From: Dryococelus australis
Lineage: Eukaryota > Arthropoda > Insecta > Phasmatodea > Phasmatidae
Assembly: GCA_029891345.1 (NCBI GenBank)
Contig: CM057009.1
Location: 312,530,184 to 312,594,183, forward strand
Direction: 5' to 3'
Length of the DNA: 64,000 nucleotides
The notes under the pieces: generated by a model
What the model was told of the DNA's origin: nothing
The model's database searches: none
What the model saw: the letters and a program-made list of their open reading frames with translations, nothing else
Shown here: piece after piece, positions 47,168 through 57,179 of the stretch
How the letters are laid out: each line of letters opens with the position of its first letter
Position numbering within the stretch: the stretch's first letter is position 1
Made by a program: the position numbers and the translations under genes

Positions 47168-47616
47168 TGAGGCGTTTAAATCAAGCCACCTTAATAAATC
47201 GCCCACTTGTAAAGATAGAAGTAAGTGGTTCAGACTAACGTTGTTTGGGGTAAAAGGGGCCATAATGCGACGTTAAAAGTTTGGTGTTACGTCGAGGGGT
47301 GAAGGAGTTCTGGATGTCAGCGTCGGTATTGTAAATGGGATGACAAAGCCTACTTTATTACACACCTCTGAACAGCTCTTCGCAAGATGAATGCAAACAT
47401 GTGTCCCACCTACTAGAAGGGTGAACATTAAACCACAACATCCCATTTAACATACCACAGTTGACCGCCATATTTCTGTCACCCCTTGGCTTACAACACA
47501 CCTATTTATTAACGTAACATTATGGCCCCTTTCCCCTAAACAATGTTTGCCTGAAACATTTTCCTCTATCTTTACAAGTGGCTGATTTATCAAGGTGGCC
47601 TGTTTTAAATGCCTCA
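47168..47616. mobile_element. Palindromic MITE, ~450 bp with ~110 bp arms
   Basis: The left arm (TGAGGCGTTTAAATCAAGCC, CACTTGTAAAGATAGA, AAAAGGGGCCATAATG) is mirrored by the right arm (CATTATGGCCCCTTT, TCTATCTTTACAAGTGG, ATGCCTCA). The arms can form a long hairpin. The centre is unrelated. The target duplication is unclear and there is no coding capacity. Confidence 0.85.
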
Positions 47617-47699
47617 CCTGGTATACATAGCCTATATTTAAATTATCTTGACTCTGACACTTTCGCAAAAAATATTTTGTGTATTTTGTTTATATGAGT

Positions 47700-48360
47700 T
47701 CTAGTGACTTTAAAATTTTGCGCGAGACTCTTTGGGGCTGGCCTCGTGTTTGATTGGCTACCATGTGCTGCGGAATGTTCCCCATTGGCTGGTCTGCTGT
47801 TGGCGGGTAGGTTACCAAGCGCTGATTGGCGAACGGCGTTCCATCATTTTGCTGGCAAGTGACGCCATCTTGCTGGTGTGTGCAACTGGAGTTAGCGGAA
47901 AAAAACAACTAGGTCTTCTATATTCATAAGGTTCCCGCCTACCTGGAGATTTTCTCCGCGTTTGAGTCCGAGAAGCGCGGGATCGACAAGGGCGACATTG
48001 CCTCGCACATCAAGTGCGCCATAGCCGCTAAGCGCAAGGCTATGAACTAGCGTGCTGCAGCGTTCCCGTCGCACTGCGTGTATCTATGGGACTTTCAGAA
48101 GTGACCGTATTATTTGATCGATGGAAAGTCTGTAGGATGGTTCAATGCAAGGACCTCGATTAGTTTCGTGTGTATCTGATGCGTATATTCTGAGATACAG
48201 CGCTTTAAAAAAGTCGTTTTCGGACATTTTGGAGAGGTCTGGAATGGTGTTTCTAATGCGCGTGACATCTTGAAAGCACTCACCAAGCCTCTGCTGAAGT
48301 GTGTGTTCTTTTCATAGATCAGCGCACTGGACGCACGTTTAATAGTTTCGTGGAAAAACG
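47700..48360 (+). other. Repeated promoter-like cassette, copy 1
   Basis: Three ATTGG (inverted CCAAT) boxes at 47753, 47784 and 47825 precede a short frame containing LLASDAILLVCATGVSG (about 47846-47903). After a splice-like or frame break comes VPAYLEIFSAFESEKRGIDK, then GDIASHIKCAIAAKRKAMN and a stop at 48047. The 3' non-coding part to about 48360 matches 52395-52805. The 5' part matches the minus strand at 54227-54560. The unit is therefore multi-copy. I do not recognise the protein; it could be the start of a transposon gene or of a duplicated host gene. Confidence 0.5.
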
Positions 48361-48765
48361 AGTATAAGAACCATGCTACAAGAAAAAAGTAGGAGCAAAC
48401 TCATAAGATTGCGTATTGTTGTGCTTTTGCAGAGTATATAAATCTTAATTTTCCCATAATTGTAAGAGTATTAGAAATTTTACAAAAATATTTTTGTAGA
48501 AGCGTTACCTGGGCAAAGAGGAGCAAAGTGTTTTTTGTAATGTGGTTTACACACGTATAAAATCATTTAATAAATAAGCGACTATACTTTCAATCGACCA
48601 GTTCCGTACTAGGCAGCAACAGTTCAATGACCTGTTGGCTAGACTCCAAGAGTGCTCAGATGTTTGTTCATTGGCTGCTGACCCAGAGAGTAGCCAGTGT
48701 TATTCTACACCGGACAGTTTGACACTCGCGTCTTGTTTCATTACAAATCTTCTATTAGCTCAGAG
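48361..48765. other. Short intergenic stretch with a truncated MITE
   Basis: AGTTCAATGACCTGTTGGCTAG at about 48622 and GTTCATTGGCTGCTG match the interior of the hAT-type MITE, but the ends are missing. The rest is unrecognised. Confidence 0.5.
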
Positions 48766-49006
48766 TAGAGACCAGAAATATTCGCGAGTTCAATGACCTG
48801 CAGGTTAGACTCTACAATCTTATGTAAAAATATGCCGATATCAACAGCACATTGGTTGTCTGCTGTCCCAGTGGCAGGCGACATTCGGACACCGTTCTCC
48901 AGGAGGTATCAAACAGTGCATGGACCAATAGCTAAAGTTATATAATAGGATGTGATTTGAATCCTAGCTTGTCCCAAAATGAATGTGCTAATTATACGGG
49001 TGTCTA
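48766..49006 (+). mobile_element. hAT-type MITE, 241 bp, copy B
   Basis: It begins TAGAGACCAGAAATATTCGC and ends ACGGGTGTCTA. Flanks GCTCAGAG (48758-48765) and GGTCAGAG (49007-49014) match at 7 of 8. Confidence 0.9.
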
Positions 49007-49037
49007 GGTCAGAGTCTTCCAGGATGTGTCCAATGAA

Positions 49038-49320
49038 TAGAGCCCCGAGTATTTCGCGGATTGAGTTGGCAGCAAGGTAGGTTGTACAAATCTCTATACG
49101 CTCGAGACTTTGTAGTTTTATTATTGGTTGCTGTGATCTAGTGACGCCTCTGTACAGGGCCGTTAAACACTCACTCACACAACTGCATCCTGCGTATCAC
49201 TGGTTCACAGTTAAACGGGGTGTGTTTGAAGAACTATCGTCCAATCACAATAGTAGAAAAGAACAAGTGTTTGGAGTCTACCTCGCCTCCTGATGAATTC
49301 ACGAATTACTCGTAGCTCTA
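49038..49320. mobile_element. hAT-type MITE, 283 bp, copy I
   Basis: The left end TAGAGCCCCGAGTATTTCGC faces GAATTACTCGTAGCTCTA. Flanks CCAATGAA (49030-49037) and CAAATGAA (49321-49328) match at 7 of 8. The interior differs from copies A-D. Confidence 0.85.
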
Positions 49321-49328
49321 CAAATGAA

Positions 49329-49418
49329 TTGCGATCGAATTGCAAAGGCGATTTCAGAGTATACGTGTTGGACATCTGTCTTGTCCTGAAATGAATTCGT
49401 GAAAACTTCCCGTCTCTA
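49329..49418 (+). mobile_element. Truncated hAT-type MITE, right end only
   Basis: TTGTCCTGAAATGAATTCGT then GAAAACTTCCCGTCTCTA is the right end of the family. The left part is missing, probably lost when neighbouring MITEs inserted. Confidence 0.6.
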
Positions 49419-49420
49419 AT

Positions 49421-49701
49421 AGTTTTTTCGCGAAAAGATTTCATTACAAGTTGTTTTCCAAAACACTTTTTGTTCAGGACCACTTTCGTGATTGGATCAC
49501 GTGAATTGTTACGCATTCGCTATGTCTTCCCCGTGGATCACAGACGGTCAGTATCGGAGAAACTTAATTCTGATTGGCTCACTCCTGTAGCAGTCAAACT
49601 TCACACAGAGACAAGCGGCCAATAGCCAACTGAAGACTGCAAGTGTGCACATACAATATTATCCCCCGTGTAATTTATTTCGCGAAAAAAATGTGGCCTT
49701 A
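49421..49701 (+). mobile_element. hAT-type MITE family 2, second copy
   Basis: TTTTTTCGCGAAAAGATTTC at 49425 and the right end TTTCGCGAAAAAAATGTGGC match the copy at 41085-41373. Internal CTTTCGTGATTGGAT and CTTAATTCTGATTGG are also shared. The terminal bases are too diverged for a clean duplication call. Confidence 0.75.
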
Positions 49702-49907
49702 CTCATAATTATTCATCCTTAGTACAAACATTTTAAAATTGCATAATTTTCGTATTATGGCATGTCAAATGTTTTGGGACGTACAAATGAAGTAGTCGGA
49801 ATCATTTACAGGAAATGTAACCCTTTCAGTCAAAATTGAAAATATATAATTTCAAGCATTGCAACAAACAAATTTTTTGTCCCGAACTGTACTGGTATCC
49901 TGATGAC

Positions 49908-50200
49908 TAGAGACCTGCAAAATTCGCGTTGCTATTTGGGAACATGTTAAACTTGAAACGCATCTACCTTTGCAAAACGTTTGTCATTTTACCATACTTT
50001 ATGTGACACGCCCTGGGTGACTCTGCACCAGTAAAGAATACTTCACAATTGTGTGTCCCAATAACGGGTAGTTCAATCAGAGAGGGAGTGTGTTCACATC
50101 TATGAAGCAACCAATGGAGAAACGACTCCGGCTCTAGTGCATACAGTGCTGTGAATTTCAACCTGTTGCCAAATAATAACGCGAATTTTGCATGTCCCTA
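49908..50200. mobile_element. hAT-type MITE, 293 bp, copy F
   Basis: TAGAGACCTGCAAAATTCGC at 49908 faces GCGAATTTTGCATGTCCCTA at 50200. Flanks CTGATGAC (49900-49907) and CTGACGAC (50201-50208) match at 7 of 8. The GCGTTRCTATTTGGGAAC sub-end is shared with copies G and H. Confidence 0.92.
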
Positions 50201-50208
50201 CTGACGAC

Positions 50209-50920
50209 TCTTTCTCTTACATCGGGCGCAATAGAAACATGTCTGAGCTTTATGTTACTGGCAACTCTAGTTTATGAGGCTACGGGAACATAGTCTCAGC
50301 AGCGAATAATATCTCTCACGTGTAGGCAACCTTTCTCATTAGACGGTATGTTCTGCAGTGTACAGTGCAGGCCATTCAAGCCCCTTATAGGCAACATCCG
50401 ATATAGAGGACACTGTCACTGAAAGGGATGACAAGGATGACTGAAAGGTCATGTCCTAATTCGTTTTAAGGTATTTTCAGAAAATCTTATTCTGAAAAAA
50501 AATCGCTGACAGCCACGAATAAAAAATACGCAATAACTGAAATATTTAGAGCAATTTTTAAAAATTCCAAAAAACATTTCTTGTCGTGCTTTTAAATATT
50601 CCCTGAAGTAACTAATGGTAATAATTTTTAATGCGAATCACCTCTTTTCGATAAGTGAGGTAGTTTTATTATTTGTACGTCCAAAAAAAGCACTAAATCT
50701 GTGCTTTTGACAAGTCATTGTATAAAAACAATCTAAATTTTTATGCGAGGAAGTACCTAGTACTTATAAATAATGTTTAGTAGCTGAACAATATTTCCTA
50801 CATGTGTATAATATCGAACTATCTGGTGACGTCACAAACTTTGGGGCGCTACACCACCTTAGTAACTTTTGACCCTAAATCCTCAAATATTTGTGTCCTA
50901 ACCTTGGTCATATGGTCAAT
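50209..50920. other. Intergenic DNA, nothing recognised
   Basis: AT-rich, with no frame, tandem repeat or transposon end found. Confidence 0.5.
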
Positions 50921-50924
50921 TTAT

Positions 50925-50985
50925 TGGGCTAAGTAGCAGACTGGTTGCGGGTTCGAACACAGCCATTGTGGGAGGGCTGGTTTAG
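50925..50985 (+). repeat. tRNA-like SINE head candidate
   Basis: TGGGCTAAGTAGCAGACTGG (box A-like) and GCGGGTTCGAACACAG (box B-like) lie at tRNA spacing. The body runs on towards a CACACACGG stretch, and a MITE starts at 51050. Not a functional tRNA. Confidence 0.4.
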
Positions 50986-51049
50986 AAATTAATTATATTA
51001 TTAGCCTGCACCGGATACACACACGGAGCAGGCATCATAATATCATCAT

Positions 51050-51326
51050 TAGAGACCCTGAAATTTAGCGAATTCATTTGAGGACAAGCTAGAATTCAAA
51101 CACATGTACATTTGACTTTCTTTGCAATTGGATCGCAGTTTGTCGTCCTGGATGCATTTGAGCCAATAACTAATCAACAAGAAAAACGAAAACTGAATCC
51201 CATGCTACTTGCTCTGGGGTAAAACTGGAGCATCAGCCAATGAATAACTTTCTCAATCTCGAGTACACAAAGGATTCTGGAGTCTAGCTTGTTGCCAAAT
51301 GAATCCGCGACATTTACGAGTCTTTA
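51050..51326. mobile_element. hAT-type MITE, 277 bp, copy E
   Basis: It begins TAGAGACCCTGAAATTTAGC and ends GACATTTACGAGTCTTTA. Flanks ATCATCAT (51042-51049) and AGCATCAT (51327-51334) match at 7 of 8. Confidence 0.88.
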
Positions 51327-51337
51327 AGCATCATTAT

Positions 51338-51623
51338 TAGGGCCAAGTAACTTTGGCGAAATGATTAATGTTCATGGTATACTTCAATATCTTACGTCCA
51401 CAACTACAACTTCCGTTGGCCGCACGTCTATGTGACAAGACATCTTATTATTTGCTGGGCCAATCAGAATTAAGTACTCCGTTACTGAAGGTCCATAATT
51501 CGCGGGCAGACACTCGATGCACGTGACATTTAAAGTCATCCAACCGCTAAAATGCACATGAACTAAAGTGTTTTGGAGTCCAACTGGTCTTGAAATTTAT
51601 TCGCGAAGATCACGTACCCCTCA
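51338..51623. mobile_element. MITE family 3 candidate, ~286 bp
   Basis: TAGGGCCAAGTAACTTTGGC faces TTCGCGAAGATCACGTACCC near 51605-51620, an imperfect inverted pair. It starts only 3 bp after the duplication of the previous MITE. The flanks do not clearly match. Confidence 0.6.
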
Positions 51624-52394
51624 CCAATGTTAGTGGGAGCTAAGCCAGCGAGAAGTAACCGGCTTACATCAAGGTAACCCTAAGACTATCAATCAGAGAC
51701 CTCCCATGTAACAAGACGCAGTCAGCACACCGTTGTTTAGCCCTTAACATATTATCTCGAGTATATTCGTGCACATCTGACGTGTAGCGGACTAGGCGAA
51801 ATCATGGTTGGCACTGGGCAAGTCTATAAGCTAGCACCAAAATGGGAGCCGCTTTTCCCTGGCCAATGATATTGTTTGCTGTTGACACACCAAAAATGTT
51901 ATAATTGGTTTCTTCTTGTGCCATGAATCCGCTGAAATACTTTCCATAGGTTGTAACGAGTAAAATGTTGATAAGAAAATCGTAAGTACTTTGCAAATAA
52001 TAAATTTCTTCTTTTGCAAAACTTAAAATTAAAAATTAATGTGTACATTGAGGAGCTAAACGATGAGACTGCTGGCACAAAACAACTGGAGGGCTTACAG
52101 GATTATCCAGATTATTGTTAACTGCCGGCAGCAATACATCTGGCTTGCCATCTGTGGCAAGTTGGTGGAATGTCGGTGGCTACGAGACTGGTGGTTGAAA
52201 GTAGATGCGCCACTAACAGCGGGGACGCCAGCAATATTGCAGCACGTCACTGGCCACTGATGGATGACAAGCCATTGGTTTTTCGCGCAAGTGGTGGGCC
52301 GACTACGGCTAGTGGATGTTGCCATTCCAGGCTCAGCAATGGTACCGGATACTCTCCGGCTGTCGAACGTCTTTCAGCCGGCTGTATGCCACTG
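51624..52394. other. Unrecognised DNA, partly GC-richer
   Basis: The patch from 52060 to 52390 is less AT-rich and has open frames on both strands (for example 52170-52466 plus, 52095-52325 minus), but neither shows a known domain. It may belong to the 5' part of cassette copy 2 that follows. Confidence 0.4.
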
Positions 52395-52805
52395 AAGGGC
52401 CATCTATGTTTTGCTACATCGACTGGCTCCTTCCTACGTACAGCTCTTTTTCGCTTTCGAGGTTGAGGAGCAGGGGGAGCGATAAGGTTGACACTGCCTC
52501 GCGCATCAAGTTCTAGTCGCGCTGCGTGTGCCTATGGGACTTTCAGCGGGGACCCTATTATTGTATGGGTGGAAAGTCCTAAGTAAGGTTCAACGCAGGA
52601 CCCTTGAGTAGTTTCGTATGTATCTCAAGCGTATATTTTGAGGTACAGTGCTTTGAAAAAGCAGTTGTTTTTAGCCATCTCAAAAATGGTGTTTCTAATC
52701 TGCATGACGTCTTGAAAGCATTGAGCATCCTTTGTCTGAAGTGTGTGTTCTTTTCGATGATCAGCATATTGGATGTACGTTTAATAGTTTTGCAGATAAG
52801 TGTTA
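52395..52805 (+). other. Repeated cassette, copy 2 (3' part)
   Basis: It aligns over about 400 bp with 47940-48360 in the same orientation. Shared blocks include GATAAGGTTGACACTGCCTC, CTATGGGACTTTCAG, GTATATTTTGAGGTACAGTG, TGAAGTGTGTGTTCTTTTC and GTACGTTTAATAGTTT. Translation keeps the DKxDxASxIK core, but the frame is broken. Confidence 0.75.
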
Positions 52806-53029
52806 ACTGCTAACACCCTGTAAAGCAGTTCAAGTTCCAGTAAGAAGGGAGCTTTAATACGATTAAAAAAAAATAGGGTAGTTGATAATTGTTCTTTTAT
52901 CTTTACTGCCAAAAATGCATATTTCCTGAACATTTATTTACCGAGATACACGTATTCGTGCAAACAACGATTTCACAGAAAATGTTTTAGCGCATAGTCC
53001 TCTTTAACATCGAGGTCTTAAGAGGCGAC

Positions 53030-53230
53030 GAGGGTGAAGTGAGGTGGGTATGGAGCAGCGCCGGAATGAAAGAGCGGGGGAAACGGGAGATCCCCCAGGA
53101 AACCCACCGACCAGCGGCATCGTCCGGCACGATTCCCCTCGTGTGGAAATCTGGGAGCAACCCCCGCCGGGTATCGAACCCGGTCTCGTCTAGGTGGGGG
53201 TGAGCAGCCTAGCCGCTCGGCAACCGCGAC
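53030..53230 (-). repeat. tRNA-derived SINE, ~200 bp
   Basis: On the minus strand the head reads GCGGTTGCCGAGCGGCTAGG (box A, serine/leucine tRNA-like), then CACCTAGACGAGACC and GGGTTCGATACCCGGC (box B). An unrelated body follows with CAGATTTCCACACGAGGGG and CTGGGGGATCTCCCGTTTCC, ending near 53030. The 12-base CACCTAGACGA segment before box B is shared with the SINE at 63882. RNA polymerase III would transcribe it; LINE enzymes would move it. Confidence 0.88.
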
Positions 53231-53231
53231 T

Positions 53232-53688
53232 CCTTACATTAAAATGACTATCAGGTAATTTGACTTATGTGTACTTCCGTATTCTGTAGTAACAGTGTAG
53301 GTACCTAACTAAGTGCAGGGGCTGGAAATCTAACTGATGAAGTGCTCGGTGCACGCAATGTCTGTAATAATTTAACAATTTCGACAGGGTGCCATTATGC
53401 CGTGCAGGAATCTATTCATTTTTTGACCTATGGTTTCAAAAACTCGTACATTCATATGACCAATTTTGTTCTAATATCTGGTCCGCAAGGAGCATAATAT
53501 GAGAAATCTATCCATCAAAAAGTATCACAAGGCCGACAAACACCGCTCGACCATAAAATATGTAAACGGACTTCATAAACTGATAAAAACCATGTATTTA
53601 TTAGGTTCACTGCTGTTATTGATAGAAGTGAATATGCCTAAAACACTGTACATAGCAAGTAATTATATACCATTCATCCGCACAACAA
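53232..53688. other. Intergenic DNA, nothing recognised
   Basis: No frame, repeat or terminal motif of note. Confidence 0.5.
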
Positions 53689-53923
53689 AAGGCTATTCAC
53701 GGTAAAGTGAGCGCTTTTGGAAGACCTGTCATTTGAAATAATAGTAAATAAATATCGTTTATTTTAGCCTTAGATCTTAACTTCCGAGTGTGGTGGAATA
53801 TGCACACTATGTATATTACTTACAGGGGAATATTTAAGTTAAAATGTTGGATAAAGGAAAAAAATGGCTGAAGGGAAAAAATAACTAGCGCCTCGAAAGT
53901 GCTCATTTTACAGTGAACCGCCC
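53689..53923. mobile_element. MITE with GTTCACRGTAAAGTG ends, copy 2
   Basis: GGCTATTCACGGTAAAGTGA at 53691 faces CATTTTACAGTGAACCGCC ending near 53923. The interior matches the reverse complement of 22178-22395. Confidence 0.8.
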
Positions 53924-53960
53924 GTAATCAGCTTTCTGTAGACAAGTTAAAAGCAATACC

Positions 53961-54207
53961 TAGAGATTTGAAGAATTCGCGAATTCATTTTGGGACAAGC
54001 TAGAATTCAAAACACGTGCGTTTATATAACTTAAGTCATTGGTCCACACGGTGTTTGACACCTCCTGGAGAACGGTGTCCAATTGTCACCTTCCGCTGTG
54101 ACAGCAGACAACCAATGCGAGTTGATATCGGTATATTTATACACAAGACTATATGTAGAGTCTGGTCTGCAAGTCATTAAACTTAAAGGTTAAAATTAAG
54201 GTCTCTA
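53961..54207 (-). mobile_element. hAT-type MITE, 247 bp, copy C
   Basis: It begins TAGAGATTTGAAGAATTCGC and ends AATTAAGGTCTCTA, opposite in orientation to copies A, B and D. Flanks GCAATACC (53953-53960) and GCTATAGC (54208-54215) match at 6 of 8. Confidence 0.88.
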
Positions 54208-54226
54208 GCTATAGCCAATAGAGGGT

Positions 54227-54560
54227 TTAGTTATTCACAAACACACGCAGATATTTTTTCGTGACTAGCTTGTTGAGAGCGTTAGTCTTCACTGCGTAAT
54301 TTTGCCACAGACTGGTTAAGAATACAGAGTTGAAATAGTCGTATATTCCGCGAACTCCTACCGCACAAGCCACCAAAATGGCGTCACTGGACAGCAGCAT
54401 GTAGGAATGGCCGTTCGCCAATCAGGGCCTGGTAACATATTTTCCAACCGTCACTTCAACCAATAGGGGAACAGAAATCTCGCAATACGCAGTAGCCAAT
54501 CAGGCTCAAGACCCGTTCCCAGATCAGTACGCAGCCAATCAGAGAGCCGGTACGCGCACA
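54227..54560 (-). other. Repeated promoter-like cassette, copy 3 (5' part)
   Basis: On the minus strand, four ATTGG boxes (CCAAT on plus at 54418, 54460, 54496 and 54535) precede a frame with LLSSDAILVACAVGVRG. This is the counterpart of LLASDAILLVCATGVSG at 47846. The frame runs on for 64 codons to 54227. CTGATTGGCGAACGGC is shared at the nucleotide level with 47823. Confidence 0.55.
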
Positions 54561-54652
54561 TCAAAGAAGCGGCCTCGTCATTTCGCCTCTGCTTACTTAT
54601 CTACTCTGTGGTTCTGGCGAGTGTTGAAAGTGATTCGGGGTGCGAGTTATTA

Positions 54653-55331
54653 TAGGCTGTTCACGATAAACTGAGCACTTTAAAACAAAGCCCTGCTGAA
54701 GATCTACTTGTATTATTACTGTGTATTCTTCCACCACATTTAGAATTAACATTGCCATGGGCATGATCACTTTATTCATGCATCAGTCAAACAAAGCTGT
54801 GGAATTATCAGAAAAGTAAATCTTTTACAGATGTGCTGATTCTTGCACTTATATGCATTAAAAATATAGAACGCAAAATAAATAATTTCAGTATTCAAAA
54901 ATGGTTACCTAACACTTTTAAATGATGTTCACGATAAAGTGAGCACTTTCGAAATTAACCTTGGAAAAAAGTCACTGCCCCTGCATGCACGCACATAAAC
55001 GGGCGCACTGAGTGACATTAGCCCAGTAAAGATGGCAACGGTGGATGAAAAGTAGTTTAATATCTTAACGTCGAATAAAAAGTATTAGGTAACCATAGTT
55101 AAAATATTAATAAATATTTCTTTCGCTTTCTGTCGTTTGAATGTATCGAAGAGTAAAAATGCGCAGATTTGTAAAGAATTTACTTGCTTGATAATTTCAC
55201 AGTTTCATTTGACCGACGCATGAATAAAGTGATGAGGCCCATGGCAATGCGAAGTTTACGAAAGACGGAAGAATACACAACGTATATAAAAGTAGAACTT
55301 TCAAAAGTGCTCATTTTACCGTGAACAGCTT
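54653..55331. mobile_element. Foldback-like MITE, ~680 bp with ~190 bp arms and a nested hairpin
   Basis: The arm 54655-54850 (GGCTGTTCACGATAAACTGA, GTGTATTCTTCC, TTGCCATGGGC, ATCACTTTATTCATGC) is mirrored at 55150-55329. Between the arms a second inverted pair, ATGGTTACCTAACACTTTT at 54901 and AAAGTATTAGGTAACCAT ending at 55096, encloses another copy of TGTTCACGATAAAGTGAGCAC at 54928. It shares its ends with the MITEs at 22178 and 53689. Confidence 0.8.
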
Positions 55332-55335
55332 CTAG

Positions 55336-55571
55336 TAAGGGCCACCTGTTTTGCGCGAAAAGATTTACGCGAAGTCTAGTCTCCAACGTCTTATGACACG
55401 TGTGCAGTTTTCCTTTCGCGTGTCTTTGCCGGGAGACAGCTCCTTACGCGGGCAGTCGCCTGCAATTGCGTGACTGTTAAAATCATCCAATAACGGAAAT
55501 GAATCTGAGCTCTAGTGTTTTGGAGCATAAGTACTCCTGAAATATTTCCGCAAAAAAACAGCTGGCCCCCA
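55336..55571. mobile_element. MITE family 3 candidate, ~236 bp
   Basis: TAAGGGCCACCTGTTTTGCG at 55336 faces CCGCAAAAAAACAGCTGGCC near 55549-55568. Flanks do not clearly match. Confidence 0.6.
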
Positions 55572-55677
55572 CATATATAGTTGCCGTAAACAGACAGGTG
55601 GCGATGATACAATATCTGCGTCGAATAGTCAATATTACTGCGGGAACTGTGGTGCGGGAGGTGCTTGAGTGAAGGCG

Positions 55678-56041
55678 TCAGTGGTGGTGTATTTTCTTGG
55701 ACCAGTGCGCGCCGGAAGCGGTGTCCGCTAGCCACGAGGCCAGGTCGTTGCCGGAGTGCGGCCCACCCCAGTCCTGCCAACCGTGGTCGAGCCCCGAGGC
55801 GCCCACCACCCACGGGTGGCCGTCGCAGGCGTGGGACGCCGGCCCTTGCACGTACACCGGCACGACGGCCGGCCACGAGGGCAGCGCGCCTGGCCGCACA
55901 GTAGAGGGAGCGAGGTAGTTCTGGAGCAGCTGCGCCACCACGTGGAAGGCGCGCCGGGTCGCGTTCTCCGCCGTGGAGTTGAACGTCAGCAGCGCCACGT
56001 TCTCGTCCGTCACCACGTTGGAGGTGCTTCCATTGCACAGT
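55678..56041 (-). CDS. GC-rich candidate exon, N-glycosylated extracellular-type sequence
   Basis: This is the only stretch that looks like host coding DNA. It is markedly GC-rich in an AT-rich window and open for about 120 codons on the minus strand. A plausible splice acceptor (TTGTTTTGCATAG) ends next to 56041, placing the exon start at CTGTGCAATGG. The translation has three N-glycosylation sequons in its first 30 residues (NGS, NST, NAT), then balanced composition with Trp and Cys: HACDGHPWVVGASG, then HGWQDWGGPHSGNDL. It ends at a TGA (55678) or at a weak donor (CTG|GTCCAAG) shortly before. I do not recognise the family. Neighbouring exons were not found. A competing minus-strand frame (Arg/Ala-rich) is a GC-composition shadow. 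Confidence 0.5.
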
Positions 56042-56069
56042 CTATGCAAAACAATGTCATACACTTATT

Positions 56070-56838
56070 ACACCAGCGCTTTATGAGATGTGACACACCT
56101 TGAAGCCCTGTAATTTCGCGGTGTAAAATGGCGCCGGTATAAACTTAATAATGCTCTGTTTGCTCGAGAACAGGTCATTTTCGCACTGGCTGCGGCCACA
56201 GTCAGAGCTCAATATCATGTTCTGCTGCCCTCGTGGAAATAAGCCATCCGAGTGCTGAGTGTGTGCTTTTGATTTAGATTTCTCCAAGGTGTGTCTGACG
56301 AGTGCAGTCCCAATCACATATGTGAAACTAACAAAAACTTGTGTAACACCCAGTATGTTACCAAATTATGATGTAAAATGACAGGGATTTCTGTATAAAA
56401 CTGTTATTTTCAACATCCATGCCTAACCCTTTAATTCACTAGTAAATATATATCATTTCAAGTGTTGAAAAGAGCACATATTTTGCTCGTAACAATAATA
56501 GTAATGTAACGATACTCTGTCACACATCGCGACCAATAAAACAACCTTGTGTTCAATAATATTGACAGTAGCTAAACAACGAAAGATGTATGCCATGTGT
56601 AAGTAAACTCCCTTACTGAATACACTTTCCTGCTGTGTGCAGTGCAAGTCACCCCATTTACTGGAACACCCTCTCACGTCACTTTTCGCTAGAGTTCTGT
56701 TTCAGAATGTGCGTCATAAACATTGTTCTACCACGCTTTCTAGGATTGCTTCAGCCTTATGGAATTTTACATATTTCAGTCGTGTAAATGTCGAAAAAAT
56801 AAATCTTAAATTTGTGCAGGTAATTACAGGGCAATAGT
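56070..56838. other. Intergenic or intronic DNA, nothing recognised
   Basis: AT-rich. If the exon at 55678-56041 is real, this would be the upstream intron on the minus strand. Confidence 0.4.
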
Positions 56839-57179
56839 AGGGGCATAGGAGTTTCATCCCACCTTTTTGACCTTGACCTTAACCTCTCAGACATAGTCTA
56901 GTCCCATAAGATTAACCTAAGGTGGAAATCGCTGTGCATACCAATTCACATTCCTCCTCATTTCCTCCTCCACCTCGTTTCCTTCTTAATTGAGGAGCTA
57001 ATCTTGTGCAGTGATCGGTCCACACATAGCTCCACATCCACATCCATATTTACATCCACATCCCTATGAGCAATCCGCTCCACAATCTGATCCACCCCTT
57101 CACCTACAGGGGGTTTCACTTCATTTTGGTCAGACGCACTCCCATAAGATTAACCTAGCATCACAAATTGCTGAAACCG

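Noticed and set aside
52095-52466. Overlapping frames on both strands as a host gene
   Set aside because: No domain or splice sites; the region adjoins a repeated cassette and may be part of it.
54597-55386. Two short frames (54597-54779 and 55180-55386, both minus) with similar wording
   Set aside because: They are readings of the two inverted arms of one MITE, not related genes.
55391-56038. 215-codon Arg/Ala-rich minus-strand frame
   Set aside because: It is a compositional shadow of the candidate exon in the neighbouring frame, with no domain and an unlikely residue mix.
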